Assembly: GCA_965242905.1 (NCBI GenBank)
Contig: CBDETM010000002.1
Location: 5,456,001 to 5,520,000, forward strand
Length of the DNA: 64,000 bases
Direction of reading: 5' to 3'
Origin: Bin5 sp965242905
GTDB taxonomy: Bacteria > Chloroflexota > Anaerolineae > Caldilineales > Caldilineaceae
Below the pieces are notes generated by a model, which was not told the origin of the DNA, searched no databases, and saw only the letters and a list, made by a program, of their open reading frames with translations. The translations under genes were made by a program, and so were the position numbers. Positions 52,668 to 60,524 of the stretch are shown in pieces; positions within the stretch are counted from its first letter, which is position 1; every line of letters starts with the position of its first letter.

Positions 52668-54698
52668 ATGGCAGACACAAATAACCTTTCCGGTTCATCT
52701 GAGAAGCTCTCAGACAACCTGAATGGGCATGTGCCGTACCCGGGTATCCCAACAACGACAGATGGAGCCGGCTCGGTAGTTTGGGCCGAGACACACATAA
52801 CACAAGCGGCTTGCGCCTATCCGATTACTTCATCGACAACAATGGGCGGTGGCTACGGCTCGGCTGTCGCCAATGGCGCCCGCAACCTTTGGGGCGACCG
52901 GTTGATGTTCCTGGAGCCGGAGTCCGAACACAGCGCCGCGGCCGCTTGTGAGGGATTTGCAGTGGCCGGCGGCCGGGTCAGCAATTATACATCCGGCCAG
53001 GGCCTTATTCTGATGCACGAAGTGTTGTACACGATTTCAGGCAAGCGCCTGCCGGTCGTATTTCACATTGGCGCACGTGCACTTACAAGCCACAGCTTGA
53101 ATGTTCACGCCGGACATGACGACGTCATGTCCGTTTCTGATTCCGGGTGGGGTATTTTGTTCGGACGAACTGCCCAGGAGTCGGGCGACCTGGCGCTTAT
53201 CGCACGCCGCGCTGCTGAAGATAGCCGCACGCCCTTTTTCAATGTCCAGGATGGATTCCTCACGACGCACACTGTTGAAGATGTCCTGCTGTGCGAACCT
53301 GAGATGATGAAGGAGTACATCGGCAAGCCCGAGGACAAGCTGGTCAATCTGTTCAACCCATATAACCCAGTTATGACCGGAGTTGTCCAGAACCAGGACA
53401 GCTACATGAAGGGCAAGATTGCGCAGCGGGACTACTATTCTCAGGTAGGAGACGCTGTGCAAAATGCGATGGACGAGTTCTACCGCCTGACGGGCCGGCA
53501 ATACCAGATGCTCGACACTTACCGCATGGAGGATGCCGAATACGCCATCGTCGGTATGGGCTGCATGATCGAAACAGCCAAGGCGACCGTCGATTACATC
53601 CGGCGTGAAGAAGGGATTAAGATTGGGGTCGTTCATATCACTTGCTACCGACCATTCCCAAGTCAGCAGATTGTAGAGGCATTGAAGCATCTGCGCGGCT
53701 TCACCGTTCTCGAGCGAATGGATGACCCGATTGCGCCGAACAATCCGGTAACGAACGACATCAAAGCCGCATTTGCAGATGCGTATACCGGAAGCCCGGG
53801 ATTTGCAGCTATCGACGACATTCCCAAGATTTTCAGCGGGGCGGCCGGTCTGGGGAGCCGCGACGTTCGGCCAGGGCACTTTATATCGATTGCGCGCAAC
53901 ATGATTGAGGAAGGCCCCCGCTTCTTCGTGGTAGGTATCAAGCATGACCTGGCACTGCCGATGAACGGCGATCCCGACGTGCGCCCCAAAGGCGCATTTT
54001 CGATGCGCGGTCATTCGGTGGGCGGCTTTGGTTCGGTCACGACGAACAAAGTCATCGCCACCATCGCCGGCGACATTTTTGGGAAGAAGGTGCAGGCCTA
54101 TCCCAAGTACGGTTCGGAGAAAAAGGGTCTACCCACGACTTACTATCTGACAGTGGCGGACGAACCGATTTTGACTCATTGTGAACTTAACAACGTTGAT
54201 TTCGTTCCCATGAACGACATCAACGCGTTCTTCACCAGCAATCCTCTTGCCGGAATACAGACCGGGGGTACGCTCTTTGTGCAGACCAACAAGTCAACGC
54301 CCGAAGACGTGTGGGCAAACGTACCGCCCAAGGCAAAGGACCTGATTCGAGAGAAGCAGCTGCGGGTCGTGGCCGCGGACGGTGCAAAGATCGCCCGTGA
54401 AGAGGCCCCGGTAGCCGACCTGGAAGTACGTATGCAGGGCATTGTTCTTTTGGGGATTTTCCTGCGGGTGACGCCATTTGCAGGCGACGCAGATCTCGAT
54501 GATGCAGATGTCATGGAACGCTCCGAGCAGGCGCTGCGCAAGTACTTTGGCAAGCGAGGCGAGGCGGTCGTCCAGGCCAATATGCGCTGCGTAAGGCGCG
54601 GCTACGAAGAGGCTTTCGAGATTCCGTCGGAGATCATCGCGCAAGACATTACCTCGCCCGTGTTGGTTGAGGGTGCAGAGATTACACTGTTTGCTTAG
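52668..54698 (+). CDS. Pyruvate:ferredoxin oxidoreductase, fused alpha-gamma subunit
   Basis: 676-residue chain for the CoA-dependent oxidative decarboxylation of pyruvate (or another 2-oxoacid) to acetyl-CoA with ferredoxin as acceptor. The alpha part begins with AYPITSSTTM (the conserved pyrimidine-binding start) and runs to about residue 410, with GARALTSHSLNVHAGHDDVM and ITCYRPFPSQQI. The gamma part follows with RGHSVGGFGSVTTNKVIA. This equals the first half of single-chain NifJ enzymes. The ATG at 52668 has AGGAGG 6 nt upstream. The delta/beta half is the next gene, 57 nt away. Confidence 0.92.
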   Translation: MADTNNLSGSSEKLSDNLNGHVPYPGIPTTTDGAGSVVWAETHITQAACAYPITSSTTMGGGYGSAVANGARNLWGDRLMFLEPESEHSAAAACEGFAVAGGRVSNYTSGQGLILMHEVLYTISGKRLPVVFHIGARALTSHSLNVHAGHDDVMSVSDSGWGILFGRTAQESGDLALIARRAAEDSRTPFFNVQDGFLTTHTVEDVLLCEPEMMKEYIGKPEDKLVNLFNPYNPVMTGVVQNQDSYMKGKIAQRDYYSQVGDAVQNAMDEFYRLTGRQYQMLDTYRMEDAEYAIVGMGCMIETAKATVDYIRREEGIKIGVVHITCYRPFPSQQIVEALKHLRGFTVLERMDDPIAPNNPVTNDIKAAFADAYTGSPGFAAIDDIPKIFSGAAGLGSRDVRPGHFISIARNMIEEGPRFFVVGIKHDLALPMNGDPDVRPKGAFSMRGHSVGGFGSVTTNKVIATIAGDIFGKKVQAYPKYGSEKKGLPTTYYLTVADEPILTHCELNNVDFVPMNDINAFFTSNPLAGIQTGGTLFVQTNKSTPEDVWANVPPKAKDLIREKQLRVVAADGAKIAREEAPVADLEVRMQGIVLLGIFLRVTPFAGDADLDDADVMERSEQALRKYFGKRGEAVVQANMRCVRRGYEEAFEIPSEIIAQDITSPVLVEGAEITLFA

Positions 54699-54755
54699 TC
54701 ATTCGACGGCATCAGAGGTAACGGTGCTAAACCTACCTGAAAGGCGGTAACTCCT

Positions 54756-56441
54756 ATGGGTGTTACGGTAAATACGTTCGACATTCGAAATCTGACGCGG
54801 ACGGCGAACGGCCACGACACAAGTGATGGAACTGAGGTACTGGCCGGATCGACGGTCGAAGGCACCAATGGCCATGACAATGGCTATGAGGCGTCGATCA
54901 TCGATGCCCACGACTTTTTCGAGAGGGTCGTGCAGGAGTACAACGAGGGGCCGGGACCCGAATCGCTAGAGGCCGATATTGGCGTGGCGCGATCGGTCAT
55001 CCCAGCCGGAACCGGCGCGTATCGCGATTTCAGCTACATTGCGCCAGAGATTCCCGAGTACATTCAGGAAAACTGCACCGGCTGCATGAGCTGCGTCACG
55101 CAGTGTCCTGATACCGCAATTTTAGGCAAGGTTGTTACGGATGACGAGTTGACCGCTGCATTGGACGACATAGAGGATGACGCCGAGCGCGGATTCATGT
55201 CGAAGCAGTTTGCCGAGACCAATAAGTTCTACAAAGTTCCGGCCAAGAGAAAGAAGACACCTGGAAAGTTCGGTATCTTCATTGACCCCACGAAGTGCAA
55301 AGGCTGTGCAGAATGTGTCGAGGCGTGTGATGACCTCGGTTACCATGCGCTGAAAATGATCGAGAAGGAAGATACGACCGTTCCCATTTACCAGAAGAGC
55401 ATCGACTTCTTCCGCAAGCTGCCGCCGACGCCGCAGGAGTTTATCAACGAGCGCGTTGCCGTCGACATGATGCTGGCCGAGCAGAGCATGTTGTACGTTG
55501 GCGGGGCAGGTTCCTGCGCAGGTTGCGGCGAGGCGACGGCAATCCGCATGTGGCTGGCAGCGCTGGGCTACAAGTACGGATCCGAGAATATCGGCATCGC
55601 CGCAAGCACGGGTTGCAATACGGTTTACGGCAGCACCTATCCTTACAATCCATATATCGTTCCCTGGAGCAACTCGCTATTTGAAGACGGCCCCACGTTC
55701 GCCATGGGTCTGCGTATGCGCTGGGACCAGTTGGGCTGGCAGGACAAGCAGCTGTGGGTTATGGGCGGCGACGGCGCGATGCTCGACATCGGTTTTCAGG
55801 CGCTGAGCCGGATGCTGGCAAGCGGCATGAACATCAAAGTGCTCGTGCTTGACACTCAGGTCTATTCCAACACCGGTGGTCAGACAAGCACAGCCTCCTT
55901 CACAGGTCAGGACTCCAAGATGTACTCGCATGGCAAGGTTCTTGCGGGCAAGCAGGAGATGCGCAAGGAGTTGGGTCGTATCGCGATGATGCACCCCCAT
56001 ACGTATGTGTCGCAGACGGTCCAGGCCGTCCCCAATCACTTTTACAAGTCGATTCTGGAAGCTGCCGAGTTCGAGGGGCCGGCGATTGTAAACGTGTTTA
56101 CGACCTGCCAGCCTGAGCACGGCGTGGCCGACAACATGGCCCGCCACCAGGCCAAGCTGGCGGTAGACAGCCGTGCCTTCCCGATGTTCGTCTATGATCC
56201 TCGAAAGGGCGACACGATTCGGGAGCGACTGAGCCTTCAGGGGAACCCGGCGGTTAAGGAAGACTGGTATACGATCAAGAAGACGGGTGAAACGATAGAT
56301 TTCATCACATTCGCCCGATCGGAAGGCCGTTTCTCCAAGCAGTTTGACAAGGAAGGCAATCCGTCTGAGGTACTGATGGCAGCACAGGCCGACCGGCTTG
56401 CAAACTGGCATCTGCTGCAGGAGATGGCTGGAATTCGCTGA
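54756..56441 (+). CDS. Pyruvate:ferredoxin oxidoreductase, fused delta-beta subunit
   Basis: 561-residue chain completing the enzyme. After a polar N-terminal lead, two 4Fe-4S clusters are given by CTGCMSCVTQC (Cys107, 110, 113, 117) and CKGCAECVEAC (Cys181, 184, 187, 191). The thiamine-binding beta part has the third cluster ligands CAGC (254-257) and Cys287, and the TPP motif GGDGAMLDIG (GDG 338-340) with SNTGGQTS. Together with the preceding alpha-gamma gene this is a NifJ split at the gamma/delta border. A strong terminator (56554-56584) follows. Confidence 0.93.
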   Translation: MGVTVNTFDIRNLTRTANGHDTSDGTEVLAGSTVEGTNGHDNGYEASIIDAHDFFERVVQEYNEGPGPESLEADIGVARSVIPAGTGAYRDFSYIAPEIPEYIQENCTGCMSCVTQCPDTAILGKVVTDDELTAALDDIEDDAERGFMSKQFAETNKFYKVPAKRKKTPGKFGIFIDPTKCKGCAECVEACDDLGYHALKMIEKEDTTVPIYQKSIDFFRKLPPTPQEFINERVAVDMMLAEQSMLYVGGAGSCAGCGEATAIRMWLAALGYKYGSENIGIAASTGCNTVYGSTYPYNPYIVPWSNSLFEDGPTFAMGLRMRWDQLGWQDKQLWVMGGDGAMLDIGFQALSRMLASGMNIKVLVLDTQVYSNTGGQTSTASFTGQDSKMYSHGKVLAGKQEMRKELGRIAMMHPHTYVSQTVQAVPNHFYKSILEAAEFEGPAIVNVFTTCQPEHGVADNMARHQAKLAVDSRAFPMFVYDPRKGDTIRERLSLQGNPAVKEDWYTIKKTGETIDFITFARSEGRFSKQFDKEGNPSEVLMAAQADRLANWHLLQEMAGIR

Positions 56442-56553
56442 TTGATGACTGTACAGACGTTTGCTGGTTTTCTCGAATTTCGCGCGAGGAGCAGGAGATC
56501 GAGATAAGGTCTCCCTGCCGAGAATCGCGTTTCCAGACGAAGAGTGCTACGTA

Positions 56554-56584
56554 ACGGGGTGCGGCAACGCACTCCGTTTGTTTT
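56554..56584 (+). terminator. Rho-independent terminator of the pyruvate:ferredoxin oxidoreductase operon
   Basis: ACGGGGTGCG (56554-56563), GCAA tetraloop, CGCACTCCGT (56568-56577), a 10-bp stem with one G-T wobble, followed by TTGTTTT. It separates this operon from the pyruvate dehydrogenase genes. Confidence 0.85.
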
Positions 56585-56665
56585 GGGCAGAGTGACTCCG
56601 GGTAGGTCCACGAGATGGACGGAGACGAACCTGGACCATTTTGCGGTAGACAAGGGAAGTGCGGA

Positions 56666-57799
56666 ATGAAGCTGGCCGACAACGCCACCAAAATGGGAAC
56701 TGCTGAAGATCTTGCAATCCAGCCGAATTCAGAAGCGGCGGAGACATCAGGCGGACCAGCGCCCCCTGCGTCGATCACGACGGACGTCTTGCCTGCGGAC
56801 TCGGCCACCGACCTGGAGGTGCCGGCCCTGCCGACGGAGCTGCTCCTTGAGATGTATCGCAAGGCATTGGCGATCCGGCTGATGGAAGAGGCGCTTCTGG
56901 CAGCTGCCGAAGAGGGGCAGATCGGGGGTGCGATGCACACTGCGATCGGCCATGAGGCCAATGCCGTTGGCGCCGCCCATGCGTTGCAGCAAGGAGACTA
57001 TGTTACATGCACCTATCGCGGCCACCATCATGGACTGGCGTGGGGAATGGATCCGGGGCGGGCCATTGCCGAAGTTATGGGCCGCAGCGACGGCTTTGCC
57101 AAGGGCAAGGGTGGCTCGATGCACTTTGTATCGCCTGAGAACGGCATGATGGGAGCGAACGGCATCGTCGCCGCGCAGGTTCCCCACGCCGCGGGCCTGG
57201 CCCTGGCGAGCCAACTGCGCGGCGAGGACAGGGTGGCGATTACTTTTTTCGGTGACGGCGCGCTGTTCCAAGGGGTGATGCACGAGACGTTCAACATTGC
57301 AGCCAAGTGGAAACTGCCGCTCATCTTTTACTGTGAGAACAACCGATACTCGGAGATGACACCGATCTGGCGCACTTCTTCGATCGAGGATATCTTTCTG
57401 TTTCCCCGGGCATACGGCATGGCGACGATGCAGATCGACGGCAACGATGTTGAGGTCGTTCACGCGGCAGTGAGCCGGGCTGCAGAGCGGGCCAGGTCGG
57501 GCTCGGGCCCCACTTTCATCGAGGGCATCACGTACCGCCTGGCCGGACACATGGCCGGGGACCTGGAGACCTACCGCCCGCCGGAAGAGGTCGAGAAGCA
57601 GCAGGCATACGAACCGCTGGTTGTATTGCGGAGTAAGCTGTTGAAAAGAGGTGTAGACGAGACCGCCATAGCCGGCATCGACAGGGAAGTCGATGACATG
57701 ATTGACGAAGCTGTGGCATTCGCTGAAAAGAGCCCATGGCCAGACGCAGCCGAGACGTATCGGGATGTCTTTGTTGACTCCGCTGCCAGTAACGCTTGA
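56666..57799 (+). CDS. pdhA: Pyruvate dehydrogenase E1 component, alpha subunit
   Basis: TPP-dependent E1 alpha of a 2-oxoacid dehydrogenase complex, about 377 residues. TPP/Mg2+ motif GDGALFQGVMHETFNIAA...NN is intact (FFGDG ... ENNRYS), and the YRGHHHGLAWG and GKGGSMHF motifs are typical of acetoin/pyruvate E1 alpha. The ATG at 56666 (AGGG nine bases upstream) is preferred to an ATG at 56615. Followed by E1 beta and E2 on the same strand. Acetoin dehydrogenase or branched-chain E1 are possible alternatives; no E3 gene is next door. Confidence 0.88.
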   Translation: MKLADNATKMGTAEDLAIQPNSEAAETSGGPAPPASITTDVLPADSATDLEVPALPTELLLEMYRKALAIRLMEEALLAAAEEGQIGGAMHTAIGHEANAVGAAHALQQGDYVTCTYRGHHHGLAWGMDPGRAIAEVMGRSDGFAKGKGGSMHFVSPENGMMGANGIVAAQVPHAAGLALASQLRGEDRVAITFFGDGALFQGVMHETFNIAAKWKLPLIFYCENNRYSEMTPIWRTSSIEDIFLFPRAYGMATMQIDGNDVEVVHAAVSRAAERARSGSGPTFIEGITYRLAGHMAGDLETYRPPEEVEKQQAYEPLVVLRSKLLKRGVDETAIAGIDREVDDMIDEAVAFAEKSPWPDAAETYRDVFVDSAASNA

Positions 57800-57863
57800 G
57801 GGCTGAACCGTTGGAGGCACAGGTCGAACCGGCAGGTACTTTCGGAACGCGAGACTCATTTCT

Positions 57864-58850
57864 ATGCGAAGAACCACCTACATTCAGGCGATAAACGAAG
57901 CGCTGAGAGAAGAGATGCATCGTGACGAGAACGTCTTCCTTATTGGCGAGGACATCGGCCACTACGGCGGGTTGTTCCGGGTGACCCGCAACCTGCTAGA
58001 CGAATTTGGCGACAAGAGGGTATTAGACACACCCATCAGCGAGCAGGCTTTCATGGGTATGGCCCTGGGGGCGGCAACCGTGGGGATGCGGCCAGTTGTA
58101 GAGCTGATGTATATGGACTTCACGCTGGTGGCCGCCGACCAGATATTCAATCAGATTGCGAAGTACCGGTACATGACGGGCGGTCTGCTAAAGGTTCCCG
58201 TGGTGATACGGGGCCAGCAAGGCGGCGGCAAACACTACGGCTCCCAGCACAGCCAGTCGGTTGACAGCCTCTACGCTCACTTTCCCGGCATCAGGGTTGT
58301 CGCGCCGGCAACGCCCTACGATGCCAAGGGCCTTCTAAAGACTGCCATCCGCGATGACAATCCAGTGGCCTTCCTCGAGCACAAAATGCTTTACTTCACT
58401 CGTGGAGAGGCACCGCCGCCAGAAGAGGAGTACCTGATACCTTTAGGTAAGGCGGACGTTAAGCGGGTTGGCACCGACGTGACGATAGCGACATTCAGCT
58501 ACTGCCTGCACCAGGCCCTGGAGGCGGCGGAGACACTTGCGGAACAGCACGGCGTCAGTTGCGAGGTTGTGGACTTGCGAACAGTTGAGCCGCTGGACAC
58601 GGAAACGGTGTGGGAATCGGTAGCGAAAACAGGAAGATTGCTGGCAGTTCACGAGTCCTATGCGAATTGTGGCGTGGGGGCAGAGCTTGTGGCCCGGGCG
58701 TACGAGGAGGCCCCGTACCTGCTGAGGGCGCCAGCCCGGCGGCTAGGTATGGCACCGGTTTCGATACCTGTCTCACGCGTGCTTGAGGAGGAGGTCCTGC
58801 CCTGGAAGGAAGAGATCGTCGCCACTGTGCTGGAGATGAAGGGGCGGTAG
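57864..58850 (+). CDS. pdhB: Pyruvate dehydrogenase E1 component, beta subunit
   Basis: 328-residue transketolase-like beta subunit: N-terminal INEALREEMHRDENVFLIGEDIG (conserved Glu for TPP), GMRPVVELMYMDF, GGGKHYGSQHSQS and the C-terminal transketolase domain with RTVEPLDTETV. It lies 64 nt downstream of E1 alpha and 12 nt before E2, so the three genes form an operon. Confidence 0.92.
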   Translation: MRRTTYIQAINEALREEMHRDENVFLIGEDIGHYGGLFRVTRNLLDEFGDKRVLDTPISEQAFMGMALGAATVGMRPVVELMYMDFTLVAADQIFNQIAKYRYMTGGLLKVPVVIRGQQGGGKHYGSQHSQSVDSLYAHFPGIRVVAPATPYDAKGLLKTAIRDDNPVAFLEHKMLYFTRGEAPPPEEEYLIPLGKADVKRVGTDVTIATFSYCLHQALEAAETLAEQHGVSCEVVDLRTVEPLDTETVWESVAKTGRLLAVHESYANCGVGAELVARAYEEAPYLLRAPARRLGMAPVSIPVSRVLEEEVLPWKEEIVATVLEMKGR

Positions 58851-58862
58851 AAAGGTAGATTC

Positions 58863-60434
58863 ATGGCTACGGAAGTAACACTTCCCGAGTTGGGAGAGGA
58901 AGTCGAGGACGTTACGATCAGCCGCTGGCTCGTGAAGGAAGGTCAGCAGGTCAATGCGGGCGACCCACTTCTGGAGATAGCAACCGACAAGGTGGACACT
59001 GAGGTTCCGGCTCCTGCGAGCGGGACGCTGCTGTCTATTCGCTTTGGTGAGGGAGAGATCGTCGAATTCGACGCGGTCATTGCCATCATCGGGGAGGCAT
59101 CGGCGGAAACTGCCCCGGCGCCGCCGGTCTCTTCCACCGCTGATGACGGAATGGACCAATCAATCTCTGAAGTCGCGTCAGGCGAAACGACAGTTTCCCC
59201 GCCGGGCGATAAGCAAGTTGCACAGAGCAGGGAAGTCAGAGCCACACCGGTAGCCCGAAGGGTAGCGGCCGAGGAGGGCATCGTCCTTTCTTCGGTTCGC
59301 GGACGTGGCGGCGAGCAACTGACTAAGGGTGACGTGGAGGCATACCTAGAGGAGTTGAGAAGCGCAGGCGGTCCTGATCAGGAATTCCTTACTGAAGAAT
59401 CAGTAGAAAATCAAGACGATGCTGCGTCTCTCGACAGTTCATTCGTTTCACTCGAGATTCGGCGCCTGGCGGCGACATATGATATCGACTTACGAGAAGC
59501 CGCGGGTGGGCGACCGCTCGGCACGCTGACCCGGCAGAAGCTGATTGAATTCGCGCGCGAGCAAATGGGGCTAACTCATCTGACCGCGGCGGCAATCGAC
59601 CATGTTCCCGCAAAAGCCGGCGCGTCCAAAGGGGGGCAAAGTACTGATTCGAAGCCAGCGACAGTGGACGGCGCGGCAGGCGAGCAGAAGGACAAGGGTG
59701 AAACGCTGGTCCCCCACAGCCGCATGCGCCAGATCATCGCCAGAAACATGGTGCAGAGTGCGTTTACTGCGCCCCACGTCACGACCGTTCACAGTGTGGA
59801 TATGGGTGCTGTAACCGGCCACTACCAGGCACATAAGGCGGCGTTCGCCCAGCAGGGTGTACGGCTGACTTTGACGGCATATATCGTGGCGGCCGTGGTG
59901 GAGGGTTTGCGGACGGTGCCGGCAGCCAATGCGGAGTGGACGGAAGAGGGGCTGAAACTCAAGCATTTTTACAACATCGGCATGGCTGTCGCTCTTCCGG
60001 CTGACGCCACCGGGGTTGGCGGGCTGATTGTTCCCGTCATTCACGATGCCGGTGACATGAATCTGATGGGAATTGCGCGCCAGGTAGCCGACCTAGCGAC
60101 GCGTGCGCGGGAGAATAAGCTTAAGCCCGCCGACACACAAGGAGGCACATTTACGCTGACGAACTATGGAACTTCGGGGAGTCTTTTCCAGACACCGGTG
60201 ATCCTGCAACCACAGGTTGCCATACTGGGGACGGGAGTGATAGAGAAGCGGCCGGTGGTCGTCAGTACCGGCAAGCCTTATGAAGCCAGTGTGGAGGACT
60301 ACCTGGCATTTCGCCCGATGATGGACCTGGCCTTGAGCTACGACCATCGCGTCCTGGACGGGGCGAGCGCTGATGCCTTTTGCGGGGCTGTAAAACGTGA
60401 ACTGGAGGGGTGGGCGGATTCGAATTCGCTCTGA
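58863..60434 (+). CDS. pdhC: Dihydrolipoamide acyltransferase (E2) with two E3-binding-like domains
   Basis: 523-residue core acyltransferase. One lipoyl domain (1-78; lipoyl Lys43 in IATDKVDTE), a peripheral subunit-binding domain at about 126-162 (RATPVARRVAAEEGI...GRGGEQLTKGDVEAYL), then a second, similar segment at about 195-235 (SLEIRRLAATYDIDL...GTLTRQKLIEFA), and the catalytic domain from about 280 ending with the active-site SYDHRVLDG. Alanine/proline/acidic linkers separate the parts. The usual E2 has one such binding domain. It would transfer the acyl group to CoA; no E3 (lpdA) gene is near. Confidence 0.9.
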   Translation: MATEVTLPELGEEVEDVTISRWLVKEGQQVNAGDPLLEIATDKVDTEVPAPASGTLLSIRFGEGEIVEFDAVIAIIGEASAETAPAPPVSSTADDGMDQSISEVASGETTVSPPGDKQVAQSREVRATPVARRVAAEEGIVLSSVRGRGGEQLTKGDVEAYLEELRSAGGPDQEFLTEESVENQDDAASLDSSFVSLEIRRLAATYDIDLREAAGGRPLGTLTRQKLIEFAREQMGLTHLTAAAIDHVPAKAGASKGGQSTDSKPATVDGAAGEQKDKGETLVPHSRMRQIIARNMVQSAFTAPHVTTVHSVDMGAVTGHYQAHKAAFAQQGVRLTLTAYIVAAVVEGLRTVPAANAEWTEEGLKLKHFYNIGMAVALPADATGVGGLIVPVIHDAGDMNLMGIARQVADLATRARENKLKPADTQGGTFTLTNYGTSGSLFQTPVILQPQVAILGTGVIEKRPVVVSTGKPYEASVEDYLAFRPMMDLALSYDHRVLDGASADAFCGAVKRELEGWADSNSL

Positions 60435-60524
60435 GTTGTCCTTGTACAACTCGCGCAGCGCACAGCTGCGGTGAAGGTTGGTCTATCGGGAAGAAGAGTG
60501 GAGGTAAACGAAGCTAATGCCGAA

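Noticed and set aside
60433..60452. Hairpin GAGTTGT/ACAACTC after the E2 gene as a terminator
   Set aside because: A 7-bp stem without a T-tract is too weak to call.
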